Shown here: piece after piece, positions 15,551 to 23,359 of the stretch
Numbering within the stretch: the stretch's first letter is position 1
Layout: each line of letters opens with the position of its first letter
From: DASRVA01 sp050732935
GTDB lineage: Bacteria; Gemmatimonadota; Gemmatimonadetes; JACCXV01; JAHWKZ01
Direction: 5' to 3'
Assembly (NCBI GenBank): GCA_050732935.1
Contig: JBOHRW010000030.1
Coordinates: 1-58,598, forward strand
Length of the DNA: 58,598 bases
Translations under genes and position numbers: made by a program
Notes under the pieces: generated by a model
Databases searched by the model: none
Told to the model about the DNA's origin: nothing
What the model saw: the letters and a program-made list of their open reading frames with translations, nothing else

Positions 15551-16198
15551 ATGAGCCCTCACAAGATCTCCGAGTCCGCCCTCCGGCGCCTGAGTCACTA
15601 CCTGCGCTTTCTCGACGAGTTCGAGGCGGCCGGTGTCACGACCGTGAGCAGCGACGACCTGGCCGAGAAGGGCGGGATGACCTCGGCCCAGGTCCGGAAG
15701 GACCTCTCGCGGTTCGGCTCGTTCGGGAAGCGCGGGTTGGGGTATCCGGTCGACGAGCTACGCGCCCGGATGCGTCAGATCCTGGGCCTCGACCGGCGCT
15801 GGCGGGTCGCCCTGGTGGGTGCCGGGCGTCTCGGCGCCGCCCTCTTCCAGTACGATGGGTTTCGCGACCAGGGCTTCGACTTCGTGGCCGTCTTCGACAA
15901 CGAGCCGGCCAAGATCGGGAGGCGCTGGGGGGACCTCATGGTCGAGGACGTGGCCGATCTGCGTGGGGTTACGCGCGATCGGCGGATCCAGATGGGCGTC
16001 ATCGTGACCCCCCGCGAGAGCGCCCAGGCGGTGGCCGACCAGCTGGTCGAAGCCGGGGTCCTGGCGATCCTCAACTTCGCTCCCCGGAAGCTCTCGGTCC
16101 CCGGGAGCGTGACCCTGCGCGACGTCAACCTTGCGATCGAGATCGAGGGGCTTTCGTTCGCGCTCACCCACGCCGGCGAGATCGTGACCGCGGGATAG
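15551..16198 (+). CDS. rex: Redox-sensing transcriptional repressor Rex
   Basis: 215 residues from ATG 15551. The N-terminal winged helix (about 1-80) has SESALRRLSHYLRFLDEFEA, VSSDDLAEKGGMTSAQVRKD and LSRFGSFGKRGLGYPV. The Rossmann domain follows, with the NAD(H)-binding GAGRLGAAL (about 94-102) and VFDNEPAKIGRRWGDL. The C-terminal domain-swap helix region is complete. Rex represses genes of anaerobic or reduced-NAD metabolism and is released by NADH. An in-frame GTG at 15518 has a better ribosome site (GAGGAAG 15508-15514), but that site overlaps the predicted transcription start, and the GTG lies inside the operator. The ATG matches family N-termini better. No other Rex box was seen in the window. 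Confidence 0.95.
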   Translation: MSPHKISESALRRLSHYLRFLDEFEAAGVTTVSSDDLAEKGGMTSAQVRKDLSRFGSFGKRGLGYPVDELRARMRQILGLDRRWRVALVGAGRLGAALFQYDGFRDQGFDFVAVFDNEPAKIGRRWGDLMVEDVADLRGVTRDRRIQMGVIVTPRESAQAVADQLVEAGVLAILNFAPRKLSVPGSVTLRDVNLAIEIEGLSFALTHAGEIVTAG

Positions 16199-16264
16199 CC
16201 CGCACGTCCTTCGGGAGGCGGGCCGCTGGCGGGCGGGAAGTGGCGAGGCCGCGAACGCGCTCCC

Positions 16265-16270
16265 TAGATT
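16265..16270 (+). promoter_or_regulatory. -10-like box of a probable leaderless transcript
   Basis: TAGATT ends 7 bases before the ATG at 16278. No ribosome site lies between. The -35 position is not convincing. Confidence 0.35.
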
Positions 16271-16277
16271 CGCTGTC

Positions 16278-16874
16278 ATGACCGTCGTCACGGTGAGCGG
16301 CACGGCCTCGGAGGTCGGAAAGACGGGTCTCGTGTGCGAGCTGCTCGGCCGGCTGCCGGGCTGGGGCGCGGTCAAGGTCACCCGCGGCCACTACCGGTCC
16401 TGCGGTCGCAATCCCGAAACCTGCTGCGTGAGCCATCTGCTCGGGGATCGTCCGCGCGTCTTCGCCGACCGCGAGCTCACCCTCGTGGACGGAAAGGACA
16501 CCGGCCGCTACTGGCGGGCCGGCGCCGCCGACGTGCGCTGGGTCGTGGCCGCCCGCGGGCAGGAAGGTCAGGGGCTCGACCTCGCCCTGGCCGATCTCGC
16601 CGAGCTGCCCGGCGTCGTGGTCGAGGGGAACCGGATCCTCGAGCACATCACCCCGCGGCTGGCCGTCCTGGTCGCCCACCCGGGTCAGCGCGAGATCAAG
16701 TCCTCGGCGCGCCGGGTCCTCGATCGCATCGACATCCTCTTCGTGCCGGACGACGCCGTGGCCGGCGCCCTGGACGACCCGTCATCGCTCGTCGGATCTC
16801 CGCCCCGCTCCCGGCGCTGGCCGGTCTTCGGCCCGACCGATCTCGATCGGCTCGCGGAGATGGTCGGGCAGTAG
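16278..16874 (+). CDS. P-loop NTPase resembling MobB
   Basis: 198 residues. The N-terminus has a Walker A motif, SGTASEVGKTGL (residues about 7-18), followed by AVKVTRGHYRSCGRNPETCC, a Cys/His-rich stretch that could bind metal. Later segments are ADVRWVVAARGQEGQGLDLA and LPGVVVEGNRILEHITPRLA; the VVEGN part corresponds to Walker B. The layout recalls MobB, the adaptor that supplies GTP energy in molybdenum-cofactor dinucleotide assembly. No other Mo-cofactor genes are nearby, so the assignment is only to the fold. The -10-like box sits 7 bases before the ATG. The next gene starts one base after its stop. Confidence 0.65.
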   Translation: MTVVTVSGTASEVGKTGLVCELLGRLPGWGAVKVTRGHYRSCGRNPETCCVSHLLGDRPRVFADRELTLVDGKDTGRYWRAGAADVRWVVAARGQEGQGLDLALADLAELPGVVVEGNRILEHITPRLAVLVAHPGQREIKSSARRVLDRIDILFVPDDAVAGALDDPSSLVGSPPRSRRWPVFGPTDLDRLAEMVGQ

Positions 16875-16875
16875 C

Positions 16876-17340
16876 GTGCCGGCTCCACCGCCGCAGGTCC
16901 GGGTGCAGGGCGCGTTCTTCTCGGGGGGGAGACTCCTCTGCGCGCGTCACCGAAAGCTGAAGGAGGAATATTGGGTGCTCCCGGGCGGGCACCTCGAGCC
17001 GGGGGAGTCGCTCATCGACGGCCTGGCCCGCGAGATCCGAGAGGAGACGGGGCTGACGGTGGAAGAAGAGAGGCTCTGGGCAGTGAGCGAGTTCCTGTCG
17101 CCGATCCGACACGTCGTGGACTGCACTTTCCTGGTGACCCGGTTCGGTGGCCGGCCGCAGCTGGGATACGACCCCGAGGCAGCCGGAGTTCACCCGGCGA
17201 CGCTGACCGACCTCAGATGGCTGACGAGAGAGGAGATCGTCGAGTCGCGCTTCCTGCCGACCCTCCTTCAGCGGCACCTGCGCGCGCATTGGGACGACCC
17301 GGTCGTCGGGGCGGTGTACCTGGGCGTGGAATCGGTGTGA
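16876..17340 (+). CDS. NUDIX hydrolase
   Basis: 154 residues from GTG at 16876. The NUDIX box is complete and canonical: GGHLEPGESLIDGLAREIRE followed by ETGL, fitting GX5EX7REUXEEXGU. These enzymes use a divalent metal bound by the box glutamates to hydrolyse nucleoside diphosphates linked to another moiety. Upstream strand VQGAFFSGGRLLCARHRK and the downstream HVVDCTFLVTRF are normal core strands. Substrate unknown; likely a nucleotide-pool cleaning enzyme. It is placed between the MobB-like gene and the vWA gene with gaps of 1 and 10 bases, so all three may be one transcript. Confidence 0.92.
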   Translation: MPAPPPQVRVQGAFFSGGRLLCARHRKLKEEYWVLPGGHLEPGESLIDGLAREIREETGLTVEEERLWAVSEFLSPIRHVVDCTFLVTRFGGRPQLGYDPEAAGVHPATLTDLRWLTREEIVESRFLPTLLQRHLRAHWDDPVVGAVYLGVESV

Positions 17341-17350
17341 GGGGCGCGGC

Positions 17351-19300
17351 GTGAACCCCTGGGCGGCCGCGGCGGGTGTGCTCGCGGTGGCGGCCTGGAT
17401 GGCGGTGGCGCCGCCCTGGCGCGACGGCCGGCGGGGGATCCTTCGTGCGGCCGCGGCTGCGATCCTCCTGCTCGGTCTCTTCGAGGTGAGCTGCCGACTT
17501 CCCGGAGGATCCGATGCCCCGCATCTTCGCGTTCTGATCGATCGGTCCACGAGCATGCGCCTGGCAGGACCGACCGGCGGCGATCGGGGGGAGACGGCCC
17601 GGGCCTGGCTCGACGGCGCCGTGTTCCGGCGCTGGAGCGAGGGCTGGCAGGTCGAGGTCGATTCGTTCGGTGGGGCGACCTCCGACCTGGGGGGGGCGGT
17701 CGAGCGGGCCGCCCTGGAGGGGCCGGACGCGGTCCTCGTCGTCACCGACGGCCGGGTGTCCGGCGGCCGCTCGATCGGGTCGACCACCGTTCCCGTGTAC
17801 GCCTTCGTCCCGGAGCCTCGGGCGCTCGCCGACGCTGCCGTGCTCGACCTGAGGGTGGCCGGCGAGGGGGAAGCGGAGACGGCCGAGGTGGAGGTGGCGG
17901 CGGTCGGAGGCCTGCCCGTCCCGGGCGGGCGAATCGAGCTCAGCGTCGACGGCCGGCCGGCCGGAAGCCGCCCTCTTCCGTCCCTCGGAGCCGGCGAGCG
18001 GAGGGTGGTCCGCTTCCCGCTGACCTCCGGTGGCCAGGGCCATTCGGTGGTCACGGCGCGGGTCACCGTCGCCGACGACCCGGTCTCCGCGAACGATGCG
18101 CGGAGCCGGGTCAGGGAACCCGCCGGCCCGCGTCGGGCGCTGGCGGTCGCGCTCGGGCCGACGTGGGATTTCGCGACCTGGGTCCGGGCTCTCGAGCGCT
18201 CGCACCCGGGGCCGGTCGACGCGTACTGGTCCTTCCCGGGGGGCGGTCTGCGCTCGGTGGACGGCGGAGCGACGGTCGCGTGGGCCAACCTCGGGACCGG
18301 GCGCTATGCGGCCGTCTACCTCTTCGGAGATCCGGGCGCCCTGGGATCGACGGGGCGGGCCTGGGTAGAGCGCTTTCTGCGGTCCGGCGGGCGCGGGCTC
18401 CTGTGGGCTCCGGCCGGCCGGGACGGCAAGCTGGTGGGCGCCGCGGCCACCCCTTCTGGAGCACGACCGGATGCGGTCCCGTCGCTCACCGACGAGGGCC
18501 GGGCGTGGTTGTCGACGCTGGGCGCGACTCCGGACGCCGCTCCGGACGGGGGCCCCGGCTGGCCGTCGCTCGAGGAGCTGCCGGTCGCCATCCGGCCGGA
18601 GGCCGGCGCGACGACCCTTCTCACCGCGGGCGGGAGCCCGGTCGTCTGGATCGCGGAAGAGGGGACGACCCGGCGCGCCGTGATGCTCGGCACCGGCTAC
18701 TATCGCTGGCCCATCGAAAGCGCCTCGGGTGAGGAGTTGGGTGCCGACTTCTGGCGGACATGGTCGGACGCCGTCGTGAGATGGCTGGCCTCGGCCTCGC
18801 CGGCCATCCGGCCGCTCGTCCGGATGCCGCCGGGGCGAGTCGTCCCGGCCTCGGTGCCCCTGCGCGTCCCGGTCTTGGAGGACGCGGGCGCGGTGCGCTG
18901 GCGGGTGGATGGGGCGGGTCAGGAGGTGACCCAGGGAGAGCTGGACACGGCGGACTCCACCGGGATCGTCATCGAATCGCTGCCGCCGGGAGAGTACCGG
19001 CTGAGCGTCGAGGACGCGCGGGGCCGGACGGCGAGCGAGCCGTTCGTCGTCGAGCGGTGGAGCCCGGAGCTCGCGTGGACGGCCGCGGACACCGCCGGGA
19101 TCGCCGCCGCGACCCGGCGCTCGGGTGGCGCTCTGCTCGGCTCGAGCGGCTCTCTTCTAACGCTCGAGGAAGGCTCGGCCGAAGATTTCGTGGGCGCGGA
19201 CGCCCCGCGGCTCGATCTGGGAACCTGGCCATGGACCTTCCTGATCGCGGCGCTCCTCATCCTCGCCGACTGGGCGATCGCACGGCCACGGCGACGTTGA
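17351..19300 (+). CDS. Membrane protein with a von Willebrand factor A-like domain (BatA-like)
   Basis: 649 residues from GTG 17351. An N-terminal hydrophobic pair (about 5-20 and 32-50) is followed by a vWA-like domain with a MIDAS DxSxS in VLIDRSTSMRL and AVLVVTDGRVSGG further on. Ig-like segments come next (GGRIELSVDGRPAGSRPLPS). A class I glutamine-amidotransferase-like region (AVYLFGDPGALGSTG, FLRSGGRGLLWAPAG) follows, then another Ig-like domain (SLPPGEYRLSVEDARGR), and one C-terminal helix (TFLIAALLILADWAIA). This is the plan of BatA-type or DUF4159-neighbour proteins in aerotolerance/MoxR clusters, but no MoxR ATPase is here. Function unknown. Confidence 0.75.
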   Translation: MNPWAAAAGVLAVAAWMAVAPPWRDGRRGILRAAAAAILLLGLFEVSCRLPGGSDAPHLRVLIDRSTSMRLAGPTGGDRGETARAWLDGAVFRRWSEGWQVEVDSFGGATSDLGGAVERAALEGPDAVLVVTDGRVSGGRSIGSTTVPVYAFVPEPRALADAAVLDLRVAGEGEAETAEVEVAAVGGLPVPGGRIELSVDGRPAGSRPLPSLGAGERRVVRFPLTSGGQGHSVVTARVTVADDPVSANDARSRVREPAGPRRALAVALGPTWDFATWVRALERSHPGPVDAYWSFPGGGLRSVDGGATVAWANLGTGRYAAVYLFGDPGALGSTGRAWVERFLRSGGRGLLWAPAGRDGKLVGAAATPSGARPDAVPSLTDEGRAWLSTLGATPDAAPDGGPGWPSLEELPVAIRPEAGATTLLTAGGSPVVWIAEEGTTRRAVMLGTGYYRWPIESASGEELGADFWRTWSDAVVRWLASASPAIRPLVRMPPGRVVPASVPLRVPVLEDAGAVRWRVDGAGQEVTQGELDTADSTGIVIESLPPGEYRLSVEDARGRTASEPFVVERWSPELAWTAADTAGIAAATRRSGGALLGSSGSLLTLEEGSAEDFVGADAPRLDLGTWPWTFLIAALLILADWAIARPRRR

Positions 19301-19326
19301 CGGGCCGACGAGCGCGCGGATAGGTT
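19297..19326 (+). promoter_or_regulatory. Probable promoter of valS
   Basis: TTGACG at 19297-19302, overlapping the previous stop codon, and TAGGTT at 19321-19326 with an 18-base spacer. The leader would be about 35 bases. No T-box or other aminoacyl-tRNA leader element is present. Confidence 0.5.
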
Positions 19327-19367
19327 CCTCGTTTCCCGCGCGTTTCACGAGCCCGCGAGACGATCCC

Positions 19368-22040
19368 ATGATGCCCGAGGACACCCGCACCGCCTCCGCG
19401 CTTCCCAGGCGCTACGATCCGAGCGACCTGGAGGGCCGCTGGTACGCGATCTGGCAGGAGAGCGGCTATTTCCATCCGCCGGCCGGTCGGGGTCCCGAGC
19501 CGTACACGATCGTGATCCCGCCGCCCAACGTGACCGGGGTCCTTCACATGGGGCACGGGCTCAACAACACCATCCAGGACGTGCTGATCCGCCGCCAGCG
19601 CATGCTGGGCCGGCGGGCGCTCTACCTGCCCGGGACCGATCACGCCGGGATCGCCACCCAGAACGTCGTCGAGCGGGAGCTGGCCGCGGAGGGGCTCGGC
19701 CGGGACGATCTCGGACGGGAGGCATTCGTCGAGCGGGTCTGGGCGTGGAAGGAGAAGTACGGCGGGGAGATCTACGACCAGCTCAAGAGGCTGGGCATCT
19801 CGTGCGACTGGGAGCGCGCCCGTTTCACCATGGACCCCGGTCTCTCGCGCGCCGTTCGGGAGGTATTCGTCCGGCTCTACGAGGACGGACTCGTCTACCG
19901 GGGCAAGTACATCATCAACTGGTGTCCGCGCTGCGGTACCGCGCTCTCCGACGAAGAGGCCGAGAAGCACGAGCGGGAGGGGCGCCTCTGGACGATTCGC
20001 TACCCGCTGAAGGACGGCGCCGGTCATCTGCGGATTGCCACCACCCGCCCCGAGACGATGCTTGGGGACACCGGGGTCGCCGTGCACCCCGCGGACGAGC
20101 GATACGGACATCTGGTGGGGAAGACCGCGATCCTGCCTCTCGTCGGGCGCGAGCTGCCCATCGTCGCCGACGACTTCGTCGATCCCGAGTTCGGAACGGG
20201 GGTGGTCAAGGTGACGCCCGCCCACGACCCCAACGACTTCTGGATCGGTCAGCGTCACGACCTTCCGGCCATCAACATCCTGCGTCCGGACGCCACGATG
20301 AATGAGGCGGCCGGTGCGTACGCCGGGCTGGACCGGTTCGAGGCCCGGCGGAAGGTCGTCGAGGCGCTCGAGGCGGAGGGGTTTCTCGAGGACGTCGTGG
20401 AGCATCGGCACGCGGTCGGGCGCTGCTACCGCTGCGACACGGTCGTCGAGCCGTATCTGTCCGACCAGTGGTTCGTCAGGATGAAGCCTCTGGCCGAGCC
20501 GGCCCTCGCCGCCGCGCGGGACGGCCGGCTCCGGTTCACGCCGGAGCGCTGGCGGAAGGTGTACGAGCACTGGCTGGAGAACGTCCGTGACTGGACGATC
20601 TCCCGGCAGATCTGGTGGGGGCATCGCATCCCCGTCTGGACCTGCGCCAACGGCCACGAGTTCGCCGCCCGCGAGGATCCCGAACGGTGCCCCGAATGCG
20701 GGTCGGAGAGCCTGGAGCAGGACCCGGATGTCCTCGACACGTGGTTCTCGTCGTGGCTCTGGCCTTTCTCCACGCTCGGCTGGCCCGAGCCGACGCCGGA
20801 CCTCGAGACGTTCTACCCGACGAACACGCTCGTCACGGCCTCGGAGATCCTCTTCTTCTGGGTCGCTCGCATGGTCATGTCCGGCTTCTACTGCATGGGC
20901 GAGCGCCCGTTCACCGACGTCGTCATCAACGGCACCGTGCGCGACTCAGCGGGCCGACGGATGTCGAAGTCGCTCGGCAACGGCATCGATCCGCGCGAGG
21001 TGATCGACGAGTTCGGCGCCGACGCGCTCCGGTACACCCTGCTGACCGAGGCGTCGACGGGAACCGATCTCAACCTGGCGATCGAGGACTTCAGGAAAGG
21101 CCGGAACTTCGCCAACAAGCTATGGAACGCGGCGCGCTTCGTGTTCCTGAACCTGCCCGAGGCGTGGGAGCCGAGGCGGCTCGAGGAGCTGGAGCCCCAG
21201 GACCTCGGCGAGCGCGAGCGCTGGCTTCTGCAGCGCCTGGACGACACGGTGGAGGCGGTCGATCGCCATTTCGATGGATTCCGGCTGAACGACGCGGCCG
21301 GGTCGGTCTACGATTTCCTGTGGCACGAGTACTGTGACTGGGCGATCGAGTGGGCCAAGGCCGATCTGGACGGCCCGCGCGGAAGGGTGGCACGGGAGGT
21401 CCTCCTGGGCGTGCTCGAGGCCGGGCTCCGGCTGCTCCATCCCTTCATGCCGTTCATTACCGAGGAGATCTGGCAGCGTCTCCCGGGCCCGCTCCGCGGC
21501 GGTGTGGCGTCCATCATGATCGCCGACTGGCCGGAGGCGCGGGGTTGGGGCTTCCGCAGCGAGGCGGAGCGGGTCGCGCTCATGCAGGAGGTGATCTCGG
21601 CCGCGCGGAACCTGCGCGCCGAGCACGACGCCCCGCCTTCGAAGCGGGTGCCGCTGGTCGTGGTGGTGGCCGACGAGGCGACGCGGAGCGCGCTCGTCGA
21701 TCAGGCCGACGACGTGGCGTGGCTGGCCGGCGCCAGCGAGGCGGTCGTCCGCGCGCGGGCCCCAGCCGGCGACGGCTATGTATCACAGGTCGTTCGCGGC
21801 GGGATCGAAGTGGCGTTGCGGCTCGCCGATCTGGTCGATATCGAGCAGGAGCAGACGCGGCTCCAGGCGGAGATCGAGCGCGCCGAGGGGCTGCGCGAGG
21901 CTGCGCGACGGAAGCTCGCCAACGAGAGCTTCGTCACGCGCGCCCCGGCGGAGGTCGTCGATCGCGAGCGCGCCAAGCTCGCGGACCTCGACCGCACGCT
22001 GGAGCGGCTGACGACGCTGCGCGCGGCGCTCGACCGGTAG
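19368..22040 (+). CDS. valS: Valine-tRNA ligase
   Basis: 890 residues, normal length. Class I synthetase charging tRNA-Val. The HIGH motif is HMGH in PPPNVTGVLHMGHGLNNT, and KMSKS is RRMSKSLGNGID. Between them lies the CP1 editing domain with TTRPETMLGDTGVAVHPAD and a zinc-type cysteine pair (WCPRCGTALS). The anticodon-binding domain (HEYCDWAIEWAKADL, LLHPFMPFITEEIWQRL) is complete. It ends with the valyl-specific C-terminal coiled coil (IEQEQTRLQAEIERAEGLRE). ATG 19368 is the first of two adjacent ATGs. The stop is followed at once by a short palindrome and a 135-base repeat element. Confidence 0.98.
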   Translation: MMPEDTRTASALPRRYDPSDLEGRWYAIWQESGYFHPPAGRGPEPYTIVIPPPNVTGVLHMGHGLNNTIQDVLIRRQRMLGRRALYLPGTDHAGIATQNVVERELAAEGLGRDDLGREAFVERVWAWKEKYGGEIYDQLKRLGISCDWERARFTMDPGLSRAVREVFVRLYEDGLVYRGKYIINWCPRCGTALSDEEAEKHEREGRLWTIRYPLKDGAGHLRIATTRPETMLGDTGVAVHPADERYGHLVGKTAILPLVGRELPIVADDFVDPEFGTGVVKVTPAHDPNDFWIGQRHDLPAINILRPDATMNEAAGAYAGLDRFEARRKVVEALEAEGFLEDVVEHRHAVGRCYRCDTVVEPYLSDQWFVRMKPLAEPALAAARDGRLRFTPERWRKVYEHWLENVRDWTISRQIWWGHRIPVWTCANGHEFAAREDPERCPECGSESLEQDPDVLDTWFSSWLWPFSTLGWPEPTPDLETFYPTNTLVTASEILFFWVARMVMSGFYCMGERPFTDVVINGTVRDSAGRRMSKSLGNGIDPREVIDEFGADALRYTLLTEASTGTDLNLAIEDFRKGRNFANKLWNAARFVFLNLPEAWEPRRLEELEPQDLGERERWLLQRLDDTVEAVDRHFDGFRLNDAAGSVYDFLWHEYCDWAIEWAKADLDGPRGRVAREVLLGVLEAGLRLLHPFMPFITEEIWQRLPGPLRGGVASIMIADWPEARGWGFRSEAERVALMQEVISAARNLRAEHDAPPSKRVPLVVVVADEATRSALVDQADDVAWLAGASEAVVRARAPAGDGYVSQVVRGGIEVALRLADLVDIEQEQTRLQAEIERAEGLREAARRKLANESFVTRAPAEVVDRERAKLADLDRTLERLTTLRAALDR

Positions 22041-22042
22041 AG

Positions 22043-22058
22043 GTGTCAGGAGTGACAC
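22043..22058. repeat. Short perfect palindrome just after valS
   Basis: GTGTCA-GGAG-TGACAC: 6-base arms and a 4-base loop, starting 3 bases after the valS stop and ending 8 bases before the large repeat element. It could be an operator or part of the insertion flank. No T run follows, so it is a poor terminator. Confidence 0.5.
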
Positions 22059-22066
22059 ATGCGCGG

Positions 22067-22201
22067 GGGCGCGGACAGGTCCCCTTCGTCGGCCGGCGCT
22101 CCGGGACCCGCTGCGCGGGTACCCCCGGAGCCTCCTCGCTTCGCTGCGGGGTCTCCGCTCCCTCTCGCGAGACGGCCTCCTCCGGGGGCCTGTCCGCGCC
22201 C
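22067..22201. repeat. Palindromic repeat element, copy A
   Basis: The outer arms GGGCGCGGACAGGTCCCC (22067-22084) and GGGGGCCTGTCCGCGCCC (22184-22201) pair over 18 bases with one G-T wobble. The core (22091-22177) runs from GGCCGGCGCTCCG through GGAGCCTCCTCGC and GCTGCGGGGTCTCCGCT to CGCGAGACGGCC, and is shared with copy B at 42634-42758. Within the core, CTCCGGG...CCCGGAG makes a hairpin around the loop CTGCG, and GGCCG pairs with CGGCC. It lies between valS and the lipoprotein gene. Confidence 0.85.
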
Positions 22202-22264
22202 TCCATCTGTCGCCGCCGCTCCGTCGTCTCCGCCCGTCGAGCGCTGCGCGCGACCTGGCGAGCC

Positions 22265-23359
22265 GTGCCGGCGATCCTGCTGCTCGCGGCCTGCGCCAGC
22301 GAGGGGTTTCCGCCGGGGGGGCCGGAGGATCGGCTGCCGCCCGTCCTGGTGGAGACCGAACCCGCCCAGCGCTCGGTCAACGCGGCCGCCGATCAAGCCA
22401 TCACGCTGACCTTCGACGAGGTGATCGACGAGCGCCAGCTGGGCGAGCTCCAACAGCTCATCCGCGTGAATCCGGACGACCCCGAGTTCGACCTGATTCT
22501 CGAAGAGAACATCGTCACCCTGGCTCCCGACGAGCCCATGATCGACGACCTGACCTACACGGTCACCGTCCTCCCCGGTGTCCTGGACCGGGCGGGGAAC
22601 CCCACGACCGAGCCGCAGTCGATCCTGTTCTCGGTGGGCGGTGAGGTTCCGATCACGCTTTCGATCGTTCGGGCCACCATCCTGAACGAGGAAGGCGAGC
22701 CCGCGGTGGGCGCGCTCTACCGGATGGAGAACACGGAGACCGAGTTCGCTTACACGATGACCGCCGACAGCCAGGGACAAATCGAGGCCGAGGCCGTCGC
22801 CTACGGGTCCTACGTGGCGACGGCCTGGATCGAGCGGGTCCGCCCGGAGGGCTGGCAGATGACCGAGGAACCGGGAGCGCGCGACACCTTCGAGCTCTCG
22901 CTCGAGAGTCGCGCTCACGAGGCCACCTACCGCATTGCGGTCGTCGACACGACGGCGCCCTTGATCACCGAGATCGCGACGGCGGGTTCGCGGCTGATCC
23001 GGGTCCTCATCGACGATCGGCTCCCGGAGGAACCGACGCTCACGCCCGAAGACGTGCAGCTCTACGTTGGGGATCCCGGTGTCGAGGCCGATACGCCGCT
23101 CGACTCCATCCCGCTGGATCGGCAGCGGCTCCGGCGAGCGGAGGTGCTCGAGGTGATGGTCGCGGGGGCGTCCGAGATCCAGATCGAGCCGGTCTTGCCG
23201 CTGGAGCGGGGAAGGGTCTACCGCGTGGAGCTGCTCGGGGTCGAGAATGCGAGCGGCATTCCGGCCACCGAGGAGGGCGGGCTTCCGTTTCGCCCCGAGT
23301 ACGAGGGGCCGCGGATCTTCGAAAGCGAGCCGCTGCCGTGGCCCGGCCCCGGGCCGTGA
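22265..23359 (+). CDS. Lipoprotein with bacterial Ig-like (Big_5/SbsA-type) domain
   Basis: About 364 residues. The lipobox LLLAACASEG is clear, and is followed by LPPVLVETEPAQRSV and ITLTFDEVIDERQLGELQQL, the start of a Big_5-type Ig-like domain. CPP-like repeats (GEPAVGALYRMENTETEF, YVATAWIERVRPEGWQ) come next, and the C-terminal half is beta-rich. It is probably anchored in the outer membrane; function unknown. The start is uncertain. GTG 22265 gives a signal peptide with no positive charge. A CTG at 22244 would give a textbook one (MRATWRAVPAILLLAAC). GTG 22052 would read through the repeat element and add 71 residues. The repeat element may have displaced the original start. Confidence 0.75.
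   Translation: MPAILLLAACASEGFPPGGPEDRLPPVLVETEPAQRSVNAAADQAITLTFDEVIDERQLGELQQLIRVNPDDPEFDLILEENIVTLAPDEPMIDDLTYTVTVLPGVLDRAGNPTTEPQSILFSVGGEVPITLSIVRATILNEEGEPAVGALYRMENTETEFAYTMTADSQGQIEAEAVAYGSYVATAWIERVRPEGWQMTEEPGARDTFELSLESRAHEATYRIAVVDTTAPLITEIATAGSRLIRVLIDDRLPEEPTLTPEDVQLYVGDPGVEADTPLDSIPLDRQRLRRAEVLEVMVAGASEIQIEPVLPLERGRVYRVELLGVENASGIPATEEGGLPFRPEYEGPRIFESEPLPWPGPGP

Noticed and set aside
22052..22264. N-terminal extension of the Ig-like lipoprotein through the repeat element
   Set aside because: The added residues are translated from the palindromic element and would bury the lipoprotein signal about 70 residues inside the protein.
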